Positions 13,500-24,814 of a stretch of DNA of 64,000 bases are shown here, one piece after another. The DNA is from Eremophila alpestris peregrina. Lineage: Eukaryota; Chordata; Aves; Passeriformes; Alaudidae. The notes under the pieces are model-generated. The model had not been told where the DNA came from, searched no databases, and worked only from the letters and a program-made list of their open reading frames with translations. Made by a program: the position numbers and the translations under genes. The DNA lies in NCBI GenBank assembly GCA_009792885.1, contig WMCF01000031.1:2085437-2149436 (forward strand). Reading direction: 5' to 3'. Positions within the stretch are counted from its first letter, which is position 1. Every line of letters starts with the position of its first letter.

Positions 13500-13880
13500 C
13501 TGCCTCCCAGAGATGGGAAGGCCCTTGCACAGCTGTACCGCCTCAGAAATTCCTGGTGATACTGCAGAGGTCAGTCCTTCACTCAAAAATGTGTTTCTGA
13601 TTAGATTCTGCCCCCTTGCAGATAACAATGCAGTCAGTGACAAATCTAGGGGCAGAGAGGCTTTTGGAGCAGCTACCATGCATTTGCCTTCCACTGGGCT
13701 GACACAGCTCATCTGGTTTAACTTCTGCATGGCAGCTGGGTGCCAATCAAGGCTGCTGCGGCTTTCCTTGGAGACTGCAGTTTTCCTCAAAAACAGCATG
13801 GCTGCTCCACCAGTGAAACGATCTGCTCTTCTCTCAGTGATACAACAATTACTTATAATGACTGATGTCTAGGTCAGGCA
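13500..13880. promoter_or_regulatory. Candidate conserved non-coding block, open on both strands
   Basis: For about 290 bases both strands lack stop codons in one frame (minus 13410-13799, plus 13513-13872). The block is less AT-rich than its flanks and contains GCCAATCA (a CCAAT-type motif) at about 13742-13749 and retained CpG. No protein family is recognisable in either translation. Low stop density on both strands more often reflects composition or constraint than coding, so I list it as a possible conserved element or enhancer at low confidence. Confidence 0.2.
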
Positions 13881-14164
13881 AAGAGGAGAACTCTTTTCCA
13901 AACAGCAATGCTTTTCCTCCTCAGCCAAATCACGCGCTGCATTGAGCATTACAAAAAGCAAGGGCTTTATCTCAGAGCTCTCCATCTGATATTTTATAAA
14001 CCATGCCTGAGCCCTCTTAAATGGGGCAGAAAAGCTTGGCAAAGATACTTATGAAAGGCAGCTGGGCCCAAAGAGTCTTTTACCTACTTTTCTGGGAAAA
14101 AAAGTCTTGCCTTGGACAGCTGTGGATGGAGGAATTGATGATCTTGCAATTAAGACCCTGGTTG

Positions 14165-14290
14165 AAGAACTGCGTGACCTGGATTCGATAGGTCAGATCT
14201 TCTGTCTGGCCCTGGGCCGACTGCTGTGATTTGTTATGCCCCTGTTTTCCCGTTGAAAAATGGGAATGGCAGGATTAATTTTTCTGGCAG
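14165..14290 (+). repeat. MIR-type SINE relic
   Basis: In order on the plus strand: GTGACCTGGATTCGAT (the 'gacctgggttcgaatc' box of the tRNA-related part), a divergent stretch with CCTGGGC, then CCCCTGTTTTCCCGTTGAAA and AAATGGGAATGGCAGGA. The last two correspond to the MIR 'cctcagtttccccatctgtaaaatggggat' core. The order and spacing fit a single old MIR insertion covering the end of the head and the CORE domain. Confidence 0.7.
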
Positions 14291-17200
14291 GAGTACAGGG
14301 GGATAGGTGATGCAGAGTGCTGGGTTATAAAGTAGAAAAACTGAAAAATTCTCAGAAAAGCAAAGCTGTAGCCTCTGCTCCAGAAGGCTTTTGAGAGTCC
14401 AAAATGCAGCTGACACAGTGAAGCAGCTCCACGAGAAGAGAGGCTGGAAGGCCCAAAGCAGGGATCTCTGCAGAGCTCTGACTGTGAACCCACTTGTTCC
14501 TTGCTAGCACACCTGGGGAACAATGCCAAGCCAAGGGGTGGGCACAGCTCAGGTGCTGGCTCTGTACCTCAGCAGCTGGCCTTGCAGTCTAGGACACGCT
14601 CAGAGCCCAAGGGAGTCTCCATGACTTGTGGCTGTGGGACAGTTTGGCAAGCAGATGGCTGCCAAGATCCAGAGCTGCACTCCCTTCCTGCCTGCATTTC
14701 AAAATGTTTTGGTTTTGCACTCAGTCCAAAACGTAATCTCCAAATCCTCCACGGAGGAGCATTAGCATTCCTGCATCGCTCTTCTAGATCCTGATCAGCT
14801 CTCAGATATATCATTTCCACTTTATAACACTCGTTCTTTTTTATTTTTTTCATTCGCAACCAATTTTATCTGAAGTTTAACATCAGAAAGTTGCCAGTTT
14901 TGTTCTAATTACAGGTGACTCTGAGCCAAAACCTCAGATATTATCACGTGTGAGCGGGTGGGAAAGGCGGTAGAGAGAGAAGCACACAGGTTCCTGGCCA
15001 CAGCACCTCGGCCTGGGCAGGCTTGGGGCCAGGAGGCAGGGGCTGAGGTCTGACCCTTGCTCTCTACTGCCCTAAACATGATGCTGCAGAGCCAAGCTCT
15101 CTGCTTGTTTTGGACTATGGTATTACCACTGTATTTTTATGCCTGTTTCTTGCACCACAGAAACAAAGTTCTTTGAATGCAAGCCCTTAGATAACCCAGG
15201 ATCAGGTGCAGAGAGAAATTAAAGGCAGGGTGATATGTGAGAGGCTGCTGAGGAGGAGAGACAGGAAATGTAAACTGGGAGCTGCAGGTCACACGAAATC
15301 AGGTCACACAAACTTTCCATATCGATCAGTCTGAATTCCCTGTGGGTATTCTCTGTCCCTTTCCAGCTGTCTCATTTCCTGGTGGATTTTAGTTGACATT
15401 TTTAAATCTTTTTTTATTCATTATATTTCTATGCTTGAAGATCCTTCCTTGTCTGTGGTTGGGGATGCTGACAAAGCTCTCTGATCCATCAGTTCCCCAG
15501 TCTTTCCCTGCAAGGTGACAAAAGTTTGTTGAAAGCATCAGGGTGGTTGATGCTGTTTTATTTTCAGCCTTCATAATGGAAAAAAAAGAGTATGGAGAAG
15601 TGCATGGAGCATGTCTGCAGTGGTGACTAATGACTATTAGGCCCTTATTGCTGTCAGGTGAACTAGTAGCCGAGCCTCAGACATGTGGTCATTGTCAAGA
15701 GGAATTTTTGACTCCCCTCTTAGGAGCACCTCCTCCTCCACTCCCCAGCCATTAATTACTTCCACCATCCTTCCAAACTGCCAAGGAGTGAGGAGCAGCA
15801 GAGCTGGAGATGAAAGGAAGCAGCGGCTGCCCCGGTTTCCAGGTCTTTCAAATAACCAGTCTGTAATAACTTCCACAGCCAAGGGAAATGGGCAAGCTGT
15901 GGGAGGAAGGTCAGCGCTGAGGGGAGGAAGGCTCTCGCGTAGCAATGATGTAGTGGCTCCTAATGGAAGAAACCTGTGGAATTAATCAAGAGCTGTGCCT
16001 CATTTGTTAATGACAGCACGCCTAAAACGTGCACCAGCCTTTCTTGTTGGTGGGTAGCTGAGACCCTGGAAGCTCAGGCTGTCAGCAGGGGAATGGGGTC
16101 TTATGCAATGGCCAGGCTCTGTGGCAGGGGATGCTGAGAGTGACGGGGCACTGGGATGTGCCTGCCCGTGTGCCTCATCTCTCCAAGCTGACTGTGAGGG
16201 AGCTTTGAGTGAGGCTGGTGCTGACCTCCCATGCTTGGCTTCCAGGCTGTCATGCGTGAAGTTGGTCACGCTCAGTTTCCCCCAGATTAGCACGGGGTAT
16301 TGAGATGACATTGTTCTGGCTTGCTCGCTGCGGAAAGCAGCAGCTCTGTGGAACCAGTTAAGGCAGTTTGGGCCCAGCTTCCATCTCCTCACCCCCCACA
16401 CACACTCCAAAGTTTGGCCTTGATTTCATGGGCCAGAGATGAGCAAGAATCAAAGTAGAATAATTACTGCTAGTGCATGGGGCAAGTCCCCAGCCCCTCA
16501 CCCCCAAGCTGCCTCCCCAGGCTGAGCAGACTCAGCAAGTGAGGGTGTGCTAGGAGAGTGCTTCTCCTCACATCCTGGGGAGGATTGCAAGCAGGCAGAA
16601 CCCAGCACATCTTCTTGATTTATGGGAGAAATGGCTGATGTGGTTTGAGGAGTATTTTACATTTGCACCCCCCTAACACTGTCTCTACTTTGGACATGGG
16701 CATGCACATCCTGGGGGTAGCAAAATCAAAGAGCTCCTGAAAGTTCCTGTGTGTTGGTATCCCTGTTGCAAACCAGCCCAGGGGATGTGTCTGGGCTAAC
16801 ATGCACCCTCACACCCTGTCCCATTGCTCCCAGCTGTGCTTCCACCTCTGGCAGTGAATAACTGCCCTAAGTGTTGCTGAGGTTCCTGGGGGACTGCTCT
16901 GCTCCTGATGAAGGAGGGTAGAGAAACAGAGAGGGGTCTCTGCATCCTGACCCGCTGGTCCTGCTGCACTGTGCTCCTTGGACAGAGATGAAGCTTTGGC
17001 CCTCTGTGTGTCTGATGTAGTTAATGTATTAGGCCTATGTGACTCCACAGAGAATTGCAGATATGAATGGTTAGCACGTAATGAGTCTTCTCAGATATTA
17101 TGGTCTTCCTATGCATATAAAAAATAACATACAGTCTTGTTATAGGAAACATATGTGTCCTCTCTCCAGAGGCTGGGCAGATTTCTGTTTGAAGAAATGA

Positions 17201-17359
17201 CAGTCTGACCAAAATGCCAAACCCCACATAGTATCACATTACACCCAGGAGAAGGGCTGAGTTTTCTGAACCTAAGGTTCTATTTAAGCTCCAGTTCCCT
17301 TCAAAGGAGTGCAGCTGCACACTGCCTGGTGGGGAAGTGTCTTCAAAATATCTGTGAGG
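14291..17359. other. Unique non-coding sequence with candidate regulatory block
   Basis: No gene is supported; frames up to 136 codons (minus 16000-16410) have no recognisable domain. A CACGTG E-box lies at about 14945-14950 in an otherwise AT-rich stretch. The block at 15680-16035 is listed separately. Nothing else stands out. Confidence 0.6.
15680..16035. promoter_or_regulatory. Candidate conserved non-coding element with homeodomain/TALE sites
   Basis: This stretch has ATTAATTA at 15751-15758, a second GAATTAATC near 15979-15987, and GTTAATGACAGC near 16006-16017. The last joins a TAAT/TAATGA homeodomain core to TGACAG, the consensus of MEIS-type TALE homeodomain proteins. Both strands carry about 100-codon open frames here (minus 15637-15945, plus 15683-15985) without any protein similarity I recognise. 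The mixture of retained CpG and AT-rich homeobox cores resembles developmental enhancers, but that is inference; alignment would decide. Confidence 0.28.
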
Positions 17360-17500
17360 TCGCTGTCTGATCTTGGATTAGTCATTTACTGCCCCATCCA
17401 TACCTTAACTTCTCTGCTGGTAAAATCACAATGATACCTACTGACCTTTCAGATGATTTTCAAGATCAGTTGCAGAAAATGTTACAGAGCAAAACCACAA
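17360..17500 (+). repeat. MIR-type SINE relic, well preserved
   Basis: The plus strand reads CTGTCTGATCTTGGATTAGT, CATTTACTGCC, CTTAACTTCTCTGCTGGTAA, AATCACAATGATACCTACTG, then TTTCAAGATCAGTTGCAG and AAATGTTACAGAGCAAA. This tracks the MIR consensus continuously: 'gtgtgaccttgggcaagtcattt', 'ctcatctgtaaaat', 'atgatacctac', 'gaagatca' and the 'aatgtatgtaaagc' 3' part. It is one of the two best-preserved MIR copies in the window. The 5' tRNA-like head is absent or unrecognisable. Confidence 0.85.
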
Positions 17501-18335
17501 CGGAAAGAAATGTAAAAGGGTAGATTTTTTGTGCTTGTCATTGGTCCTGATTCTTCTCTAGGTAACTGCATTAATTGGTGTACTGGATTATGAGCTTGAA
17601 AAGTCACATTGTTGGAAATGATTCCTTTGAAAGGCCAGTGCATGTGGGAAATCTTTCAGAAGCTGTAATCAGAAGTACCTTAAAATCCACTTATTTGTGA
17701 GGTACTAGTGTCACAGTGTAAGGACATCACACTTGAGAAGCTGAAAGTGAGGTGTGGTGGCTTGGACTCATATTTCCAGGCACATGAAATATTGAAAAAC
17801 ATCCCTCTGAGGAGAATGGGAGGTGCTGAGCTCTGAGCTCCATGAAAACTCAGCCTTTAAAAGCCAGCCAAATGCCTTGCAGCATTCCTGTCACTGCAAT
17901 AATGCTGGGCACGACTGTCCAGTCCTCAGAGCTGTGGGCCATGTGCCAGTGGTGGGGCATCTTCAAATCACACACCAAAGCAGCAGCTCATGGGCTCAGA
18001 GCCTGGGCATTTGCAGGTGCACCAGGACCCCTCCAGCCTCATACCTGAGCTGCTGCAGCAGCAGGAATTGGACAGCCCAGAGGAAGGGCTTCAGCAGCTC
18101 AGACAAGAGTCTTTAGAGAGAGACAAAGGTACCACGTACCTTTTAATACAGTGATCTCAAGTTATGCTTATGCTTTAGGCAGGTACCATGGAAATGTGAA
18201 CAACCACAGATTTGCCCTCGTGCACAGCACGCCCTGATGGATGAACCTGACACCCCAGGATTCTTTCATAATTGGCTTGTGTGTGTATGTGCATCTCAGA
18301 GTGAGCCCCTTATGCTTTTTTCTTTCTCAGCTCAG

Positions 18336-18440
18336 TGATAAATTAAAGTCTTTAGTCCCATTAAAGTATTAAATTTTAGCTAAGTCCTTAATTAAGCCCT
18401 CCTTGCTTTAATTAAGGCATTAAGATTTAATTAAAAGTTA
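18336..18440. promoter_or_regulatory. TTAATTAA cluster, candidate homeodomain-binding block
   Basis: Three copies of TTAATTAA lie within 48 bases: inside CTTAATTAAG at 18387-18396, TTTAATTAAG at 18407-18416 and TTTAATTAAA at 18426-18435. Further ATTAAA cores occur upstream from 18340, and a GTTAAC follows at about 18437. The octamer contains back-to-back TAAT cores, the classical homeodomain recognition element. The periodicity is close to 20 bases. An AT-rich low-complexity origin is the alternative. Confidence 0.3.
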
Positions 18441-19344
18441 ACACATTGGCAAAATCTCCTTCCTCTTCTGCCTTAACTCCACTGGAACAGGTAGTGGCCC
18501 CAGACGTGATCTGATGCTATAAAATCAGGAGTCCTTGCTGATGCTTTCCCCCACACACGTGAGCAGGCTGCAGTGCATGCCAGCACTTGCCAGCAGAGCC
18601 CTGACACCAGCTGGTGCATCCAGTGTAGCTTTTACAGCACAGCAGGAGGGGTGAGGTGCACTCAGTCTCTCCAGCTCCTCTCCCCTGGTCTGGGAGGCAG
18701 AACCCGCCTGAGGCACAGGTCTAGGCAGCATTCCCCAAAACACTGCAGGCAAAATCTACACATGCAGCTTTGGCCTTTCAGCTGGCCCTGGGCAGCTCCC
18801 AAGGAGGTGCATGTGGCAGTCACACTTGGGGGAAAATCCCACTCTCAGTAAAAAATTAAAAGCAGAGGAATTTTTAGCAGGAAAAAAAAACAATTCTAGA
18901 AAGTGGCATGTGGGTGTGAAAATACACCTTGTAATAAGTTCACTACCTGAGAACTACAAGATACAAGAGCAGAGATTATCAGCCAGGACATGGTTGGCCC
19001 AGTTCCAGGCTGTCCAGCAAGAAGCCCAATGGGAGAATATGCTGAAGAACTTGTCTGAACAATTGTGCTTTTCTGGACTTGCTGGTACCCTGCTGAAATC
19101 AAATATGGATTCTTGACACTTCAGTGCCCAGTGCCTTGATTGTTTCTAGGAAAGGGGAAGCACTTGGGCATGGAAGGTAAAAGCACTGTAAACCATGTAG
19201 TCTTTTTGTAATGTTTCACTTAAAACTTCCATCAATACTTGCATACTCTGACTTGTCAAAACCAGCTCGTCCCAGCTGTCATTGCAAAAGCCCCTTTCCT
19301 TGAAGCGGAATAGAATTGGCAAGGAGAAAACTGCATTTTTAATA

Positions 19345-19480
19345 GGTTGCATTTCTCCAGCACTTCTCTTCCAAGGACCTCCAAGATCTCTGCTATGATA
19401 ATGACACCCTTGCAGGTCATATATTACTACTTTGTTTTCAAGTCAAGGAAACCAAAGCCCCCAAGTAGAGCAAGCTTCCA
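19345..19480 (-). repeat. MIR/CORE-SINE relic (amniote type)
   Basis: The plus strand reads GCATTTCTCCAGCACTTCTC, TTCCAAGGACCTCCAAGATC, a divergent middle with TGATAATGACACCC and ATATTACTAC, then AAGTCAAGGAAACCAAAGCC. This is the reverse complement order of an amniote MIR: 'tagcacttt-cttccaaggatctcaaag' first, then 'tattatt', then 'ggaaactgaggc'. The fit in order and spacing is good although point divergence is high. The head region, expected further right, is not recognisable. Confidence 0.75.
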
Positions 19481-20040
19481 ACAGTGCCTCAGCATCTGAA
19501 GTGTCGGCTGCCAGGCTCTCATTTTCACAGGAAAACTGCTCTGCTGAAGACATGCGCACACGGCTAGCAACTAGGTTTTGTCTCTGGCCACATAGTGGGT
19601 GATCACCTCAGCCCTTTAGGGAAAAACATTGCAGGTCCCAGGGGTTTTGGCTGGATGCATACTGATAAAGTACCAATTTGTGTGGCCTGTTCTCCTCGAG
19701 AGAACTCCTCAGCTGTGCCGCAGTGTCCTGCATCATCTCTTTTTGTCAGCATTAAGAAGGAAAACTACTTCTGTACCTTATCAGTGCAGAACAGAAGGCT
19801 GTCCTAGGGTTGTCTGTCTTCTGCTCTCCTACAGCACTGAGAGATTCTTGAAAACCAACTCTACAGCATCTGCTTTGGTCAGCAGGCTTGACTGTCTTTC
19901 TGTCCTTGCCGTTCTGCCCAGTTTGCTGTGCTGCTGCTGGGCTTTGGGTGCTCCTGCGGGAGCAGCATGCACTCGCTCACCCTCTGCCCTGCACAGGGGA
20001 ACAGCTTTGGCCTTCTGAACTGTTCTGAACGAGAGCTGGT

Positions 20041-20365
20041 CTAGCAGCGCTGGCCTTCGGCCTTGGCCCGGGCGGTGGGGCTGTGCGGGGAGCGGGGACT
20101 CTGGCACCCTGTGTAGTCACAGGGCCCGCCGCCAGGTGTCTCCGTGCGCTGCGCTGCGGCCGCGGGCACCCGCCGAGGGGACTGGGCCGGAGAAGGGACT
20201 GGGATGGAGCGGGGACTGGGATGGAGAGGGACAGGGCTGGAGAAGGGACTGGGATGGAGAGGGACAGGGCTGGAGCGGGACAGGGCTGGAACGCGGCTAT
20301 GCCGTGGGCTGCTGGGCTGTACCTGCAGCTCCGCTGCTTGAACACGCGCAGGCACCTCGTGTGGA
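20041..20365. promoter_or_regulatory. CpG island, candidate promoter
   Basis: By hand count there are about 26 CpG dinucleotides in 325 bases, with GC-rich stretches such as GCGCTGCGCTGCGGCCGCGG, while the surrounding tens of kilobases are CpG-poor. Such density usually means the locus stays unmethylated in the germline, the common state of vertebrate promoters. No TATA box or coding first exon is evident, and no downstream exon can be assigned. The right-hand half is inflated by a G-rich minisatellite (20175-20291), but the left 130 bases are CpG-rich without it. It could be a promoter of a non-coding transcript, an orphan island, or a distant first exon. Confidence 0.6.
20175..20291 (+). 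repeat. G-rich minisatellite, about seven units of 15-17 bases
   Basis: Units of the form GGAGNGGGACNGGGMT (with variants GGAGAAGGGACTGGGAT and GGAGCGGGGACTGGGAT) repeat about seven times head to tail within the CpG island. Unit length varies between 15 and 17 bases, so the array is not read in a single coding frame. Closely spaced GGG runs give several matches to the G-quadruplex pattern on the plus strand, for example between 20194 and 20220 with loops of about 3, 7 and 3 bases. Confidence 0.9.
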
Positions 20366-22745
20366 ACAGGCAGAAATGTTTCCTATAGAGGAGGGTCGGT
20401 AGAACAGGAGTTAAGCAGAGCCCCCATCACAGTAACACCAGGACTCTCAGTAATGGGAAGGAGTTTATTTCTTTTCTAAATAACTAGAATTCATACCGAA
20501 ATATATTTAAATGCTGGCAGCACCCCTGGGAGCCCAGTGATAGACAGCAAATGAGAAAACAAGTGGCTAACAGTATTTGGAGGCAGAATGAAACTATGCA
20601 GCCTGTCAGCTGGTGACCTGTGATAACCAGCCCAATACCTTGTGTTGAACTTGTGTGCACCTCTGCACATCTGTGTTGGAAAGCGGGGCGTAAAAAAACC
20701 CTGTTTCTTGCAGGTTCATTTGGCTCATAAAGAGAGTAGTGGCTAGAGCCCCAATGAGAGGGTATTTCACAGGTCTCAGCTCTCTGGGGAGAGGAGAGAG
20801 GCTCTGTGGGTGAGCAGGTGAGTAGCATGGTTCTGAGCAGTCAGGGAGAGGCCTGGGGAGATGATGAAATGCACTGTGCTGCTGTGCTGGACTGCACATG
20901 CAGGCACCAAGGTAGAAGGCAACACCACACAGATTGGTGAATTCACCCCAGGTACCCTTTGGTGACTGTTTCTGGAGAAGAGCTTAATGTTCAGACACTC
21001 TCACCTGAGCTTGAGGTAGAAAGATGCTTAGAAACTGTGATCTCCTCACATAGCAGCAGAGCTCTCATGCATCAACTTTGTCAGTGCTGGTAACTGCTGG
21101 GAGCTGCTCTCTGCCACAAACCTGGGAGCACCTCTCAGCAGGCCTCTGAGTTTAATGTGTCACATCTGAAAGGCTCTTCCCTGTGCTTTGTCACAGCTCC
21201 AGCAGAGCTTTCCCCAGGACCCCTAGCAGCCCTCCAGTAGTGTCCCAGCTCAGAGCAAGGGACCACACACTCTGCAGGCACCTGCTTGTCATCCTGAGGT
21301 GTCTGGGCACTCAAAACATTGAGAAGAAACCTGCACTTCTCTGCTCCCTCTTTGCACAGGATACGTGTGATGATAGGAAGTGGGAAACTTGCCAGGGTAT
21401 GAAAACCTCTCATCCTTAAGGAAATAAGTCCCTGCAGGGAGCCATTCCTGAAGAGTGGGCAAGACAGCTTGGGAATGGAGTCCAGGAATGTGGGATGCCT
21501 TCTTGCCAAGGAAGCGCCCCGGCTGCCTGCTCAAAAGGGAGGAATTACTGGAATGTTTGGGGGATCCAAGCTATGTCATTGTGAGATAGGAACCAACAGG
21601 ATTAGGAATAAACCCTAAATGCAGAAAGGTTCCAAACTACCCCTGTTCCTTCAGTGATCATGGGAACTTGGCAGGCTCTGGAGGAGAAGAGCCAAGATTT
21701 ACAAGAGATCTGGGGCAGTTCAGTGTGTTGGGCATTCAGCAGCAAGGCTGTTTTAAAGGCCTGAGTCATGTGATGCATGGCACTCATTAAATCACACATT
21801 TTTATAGTGTCTGATGTCAGCGCCTCTGCCCTGGCTCACTGGAGCAGCTCTCCCAGGTAGCAGGGCTGTCAGGCCTGGGCCGAGGTGCTGGATGATGGAC
21901 AGCACAGAGGCCAAAGAGCCTGGTTTTGATGGTTTAGTTACACTGAAAAGTCTTTTTCCAGCATGTCTATGTAACTTGAATTTTTTTCACATCCAAAACC
22001 AGTTCCTTGGAGGTAGTGCAATGTCTCATGGTAGGCAAAACCTGGGACACCACATCACAGCAGCTTTTGGGAAACATTTCCAGTTCCGCAGCCAAAAGAA
22101 AGACGCAGTGTCTATGTTAATATCCCTCCTGCCTGACATAGGTTCAGCACTGGCTGTTCAGCAGTTCCTGGTCTTGAGACTGGCACCACAGGATTCAGAG
22201 AAGAATCAGAGATATGTATGACTCCCCAAAATACTCAGAATCCTAGTATTAACTTTTTAAAAATGGTTACCAAGCCCTCCTGCTCCAAATCCTATATGCA
22301 GGTTTTGGGAACAGTGGAAAAGAGATTTTATTCCCCAGCTGTCTGCTGAGAGTGTGTGGGTAGGTTGTTGGGCTGTAATAAGTGAATTTCCACAGGTCAT
22401 TTCTTGATTTCAGAACTTCAAGGTCTGCAAGGTGCCCTGTAGCTGGACACTGAACCTGAAATCCACTCAGCATTGCAGCCCCTATGAGCACCAGGAAGAG
22501 GTGATGTAAAAGCACATTGGCAGCATCATGCCACTTTTGGGGAGATCTGACTCCTAAAGATTCCTGTGAGCTCTGCAAATCTGTTTGGCTGGCTGGGAGA
22601 GGCACAAACACGAATGGCTGCAAGTATCTATGGGGGAAAGCAATCATGGGAAATGAAGGTCCAATGGGCAGCTTTGTACTATAAATTCCTTGCTACAAGG
22701 TCTGTAATTGCCTTGATTCCATAACACACCTAACTTCTCCACTAC

Positions 22746-22840
22746 CTGACATCATCCTGGAGCACTTTACAAAGAGACAGCAAAATTCCCAGACCTAAAG
22801 CAAACAGAGAAATAAAGTGACTCATTAATGTTTCATCAGT
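22746..22840 (-). repeat. Possible CORE-SINE fragment
   Basis: The plus strand reads CCTGGAGCACTTTACAAAGA, then CAAACAGAGAAATAAAGTGA followed by CTCATT. These resemble, in the right order, the reverse complement of the MIR 3' segment ('agcactttacaaa') followed by the 'gaggcacagagaggttaagtgact' core. The intervening sequence is not alignable by eye and is shorter than expected, so the call is tentative. Confidence 0.35.
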
Positions 22841-24814
22841 GATTCTCTGGCGGGTGATGTGGGATGTGAATTCACATTCACAAATACATCATTTTATTAC
22901 TTATATTAATTCTGTGTATTACCAGAATTCTACATGGTGATTTGATACGCTGAGGACTGTAAAGATGTACCCAAAATTATTTATTTTCTTGAGGCTTTCA
23001 AAGAAGATTGTCTAACAAAGCAGAAGGATGTGACCTCTACTTAGGAAAGGTTCACTCAAAGACTAAAATTCTTCAAGTCATGGCCATCTTGAAGCTTGTA
23101 GGGAAGGGATAAGAGAATGGAGTTTGAAAGAAAAAAAAAAGTTCCTGTTTGTTAGTTTTATTAGGAAGGCATTTTAATGATAATTTTCCCCTCTGTTCTT
23201 TCACAGAGTGATAAGAATCTCTTTTCTTCTTGTTTCTTGGAGGGCACTGGAAGGCATCATGGGTCAGCTAGACTGCCCTTTATCCTCTCCCATCCATCAC
23301 GGTTCTGGCTGGTGATGGGTTCAAGGTGTTGCAGGTTTGAGATCCTAAGCAGTTCCTAATGCCTCCTCCACACTCTGAAGCCTGCCTTGTTTTTTCAGTA
23401 ATCCAACCTTTCCCCTTCACCCACGAGAGAGTTTAAGGCATCTGCTACCACAGATTTCTGAAGAGAATGGGGAAACTGATAAAGAGTTTTCGTTGTGCTT
23501 TGATTTCTAGAGGAAAATTTCATCCTAGTACTAGTGACACATTGATACATTTTTCTTAAAGGATAAAAAGGAAGCATGAAAAATTTCAAGAAAATAACCT
23601 ATAGCTGGCTACAGTGCTGTTATACTGTTATAAAGGACAAAAAGGGCACAATCATTAATGTGCCCAAAGATTTTATTTTTCAGGATCATTGATGAGACAT
23701 AGGAATTAAATTCTACCTTGTGCAGCCCAACAACCTTAATAGCTTGTGAATTGTGATGTCTTGATATAAACCAGGACTGCCTATATATTTAGCTCAGTCT
23801 AAAGGGACTGAGAAGCAACTGAGAATGACATTGTCAGCATGTTAGCACCGAGTTTGTGAAGCAAACCCCAAGGCTTTCAAATCTGCATCAGGACAATTTT
23901 TTACTTTGCAAGCAGGCATTGCTGTAACAGCACACACAATCTGATGTTGTACAAGGTGAGGGAGAGCTGCTACAGGGGCACCTGGGAACCTAAAGGAGAG
24001 AATATCATCCCTAATTTGTTCAGTGTTAAGCATCACACCCTTGCCATTATTTAACTTTACCTGATCTTTAGTGGGATAATTGGTGTTTAACATCTGTATA
24101 ATACATCCTTCTTGAGGATGGTGTTGACAGTGCAGCCTGAATGGTAAATACTCTGTGGGGTGCCCTGCCCAAGATAGAAATCTCTGATCTTTCCTCCAGC
24201 CAGACTTGCTTGTTTCCTCTCTGACTGAGGTGTAACTTCTGAGTGAGTTGTGAAACGATGGGGTTGCTGTGGTAAATGTGATCAGACAGAAACATGTAGA
24301 TGTTAAGCAGGGAGGGCTTGCCAAATACATCCTTATGCCACTGCCTTGAACTTAATGACAGTGAGATTAGAAACCCAAGTACTCCAGACTGCAGGTGGTT
24401 GTTCTGGGACCAAGCATGCCACAGCTGGATCAACGTGGTCCCAGGTCTCAGTGGATTTTTGTGCAAGCATGGTTGAAGATTTTAAATAAAAACCTTCATA
24501 GGGACAGTCAAAACACAGGGATGTCAAAACTCCTCCCTGTTCCTTGAAACAATCCCTAGACACCAGGCTGATGACAGTCGGATCTGACAGGGTCTGAGCC
24601 ATGTGCTTGGAAAGGCTCCATAAATCTTGCTCGCACCTTTGGAGCACTCCTGGTCTCAGGCTGCAAAGGGAGCTTTCTGCAGGATCCCTTTGTACAGAGT
24701 GTGCAGACAATGACATTTTTGTCTTGGTTTTCATTTCATATTATTGCACCAGTTGTCCTGGATAAGATCATAAACTTGTCCTCACTGGTAATGTGCTTTC
24801 ACAATGTCTGGAGG

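Larger units (their letters stand above)
11096..14164. other. Unique non-coding sequence with one microsatellite
   Basis: No gene is supported. The 162-codon plus-strand frame at 12527-13015 starts inside the TA/CATA microsatellite and is a simple-repeat artefact. The block at 13500-13880, open on both strands, is listed separately as a candidate conserved element. Nothing else is recognised. Confidence 0.65.
17501..20040. other. Unique non-coding sequence flanking a CORE-SINE
   Basis: No gene is supported. The stretch contains the TTAATTAA cluster (18336-18440) and a MIR-like relic (19345-19480), both listed separately. GC and CpG rise gradually towards the CpG island at 20041. The open frame plus 19629-20018 has no recognisable domain. 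Confidence 0.6.

Noticed and set aside
19977..20402. Repetitive frames (GLGWRGTGLE-type on plus, SIPVPSPA-type on minus) as a repeat protein
   Set aside because: They are translations of the 15-17 base minisatellite, whose unit length is not a multiple of three, so no frame is maintained.
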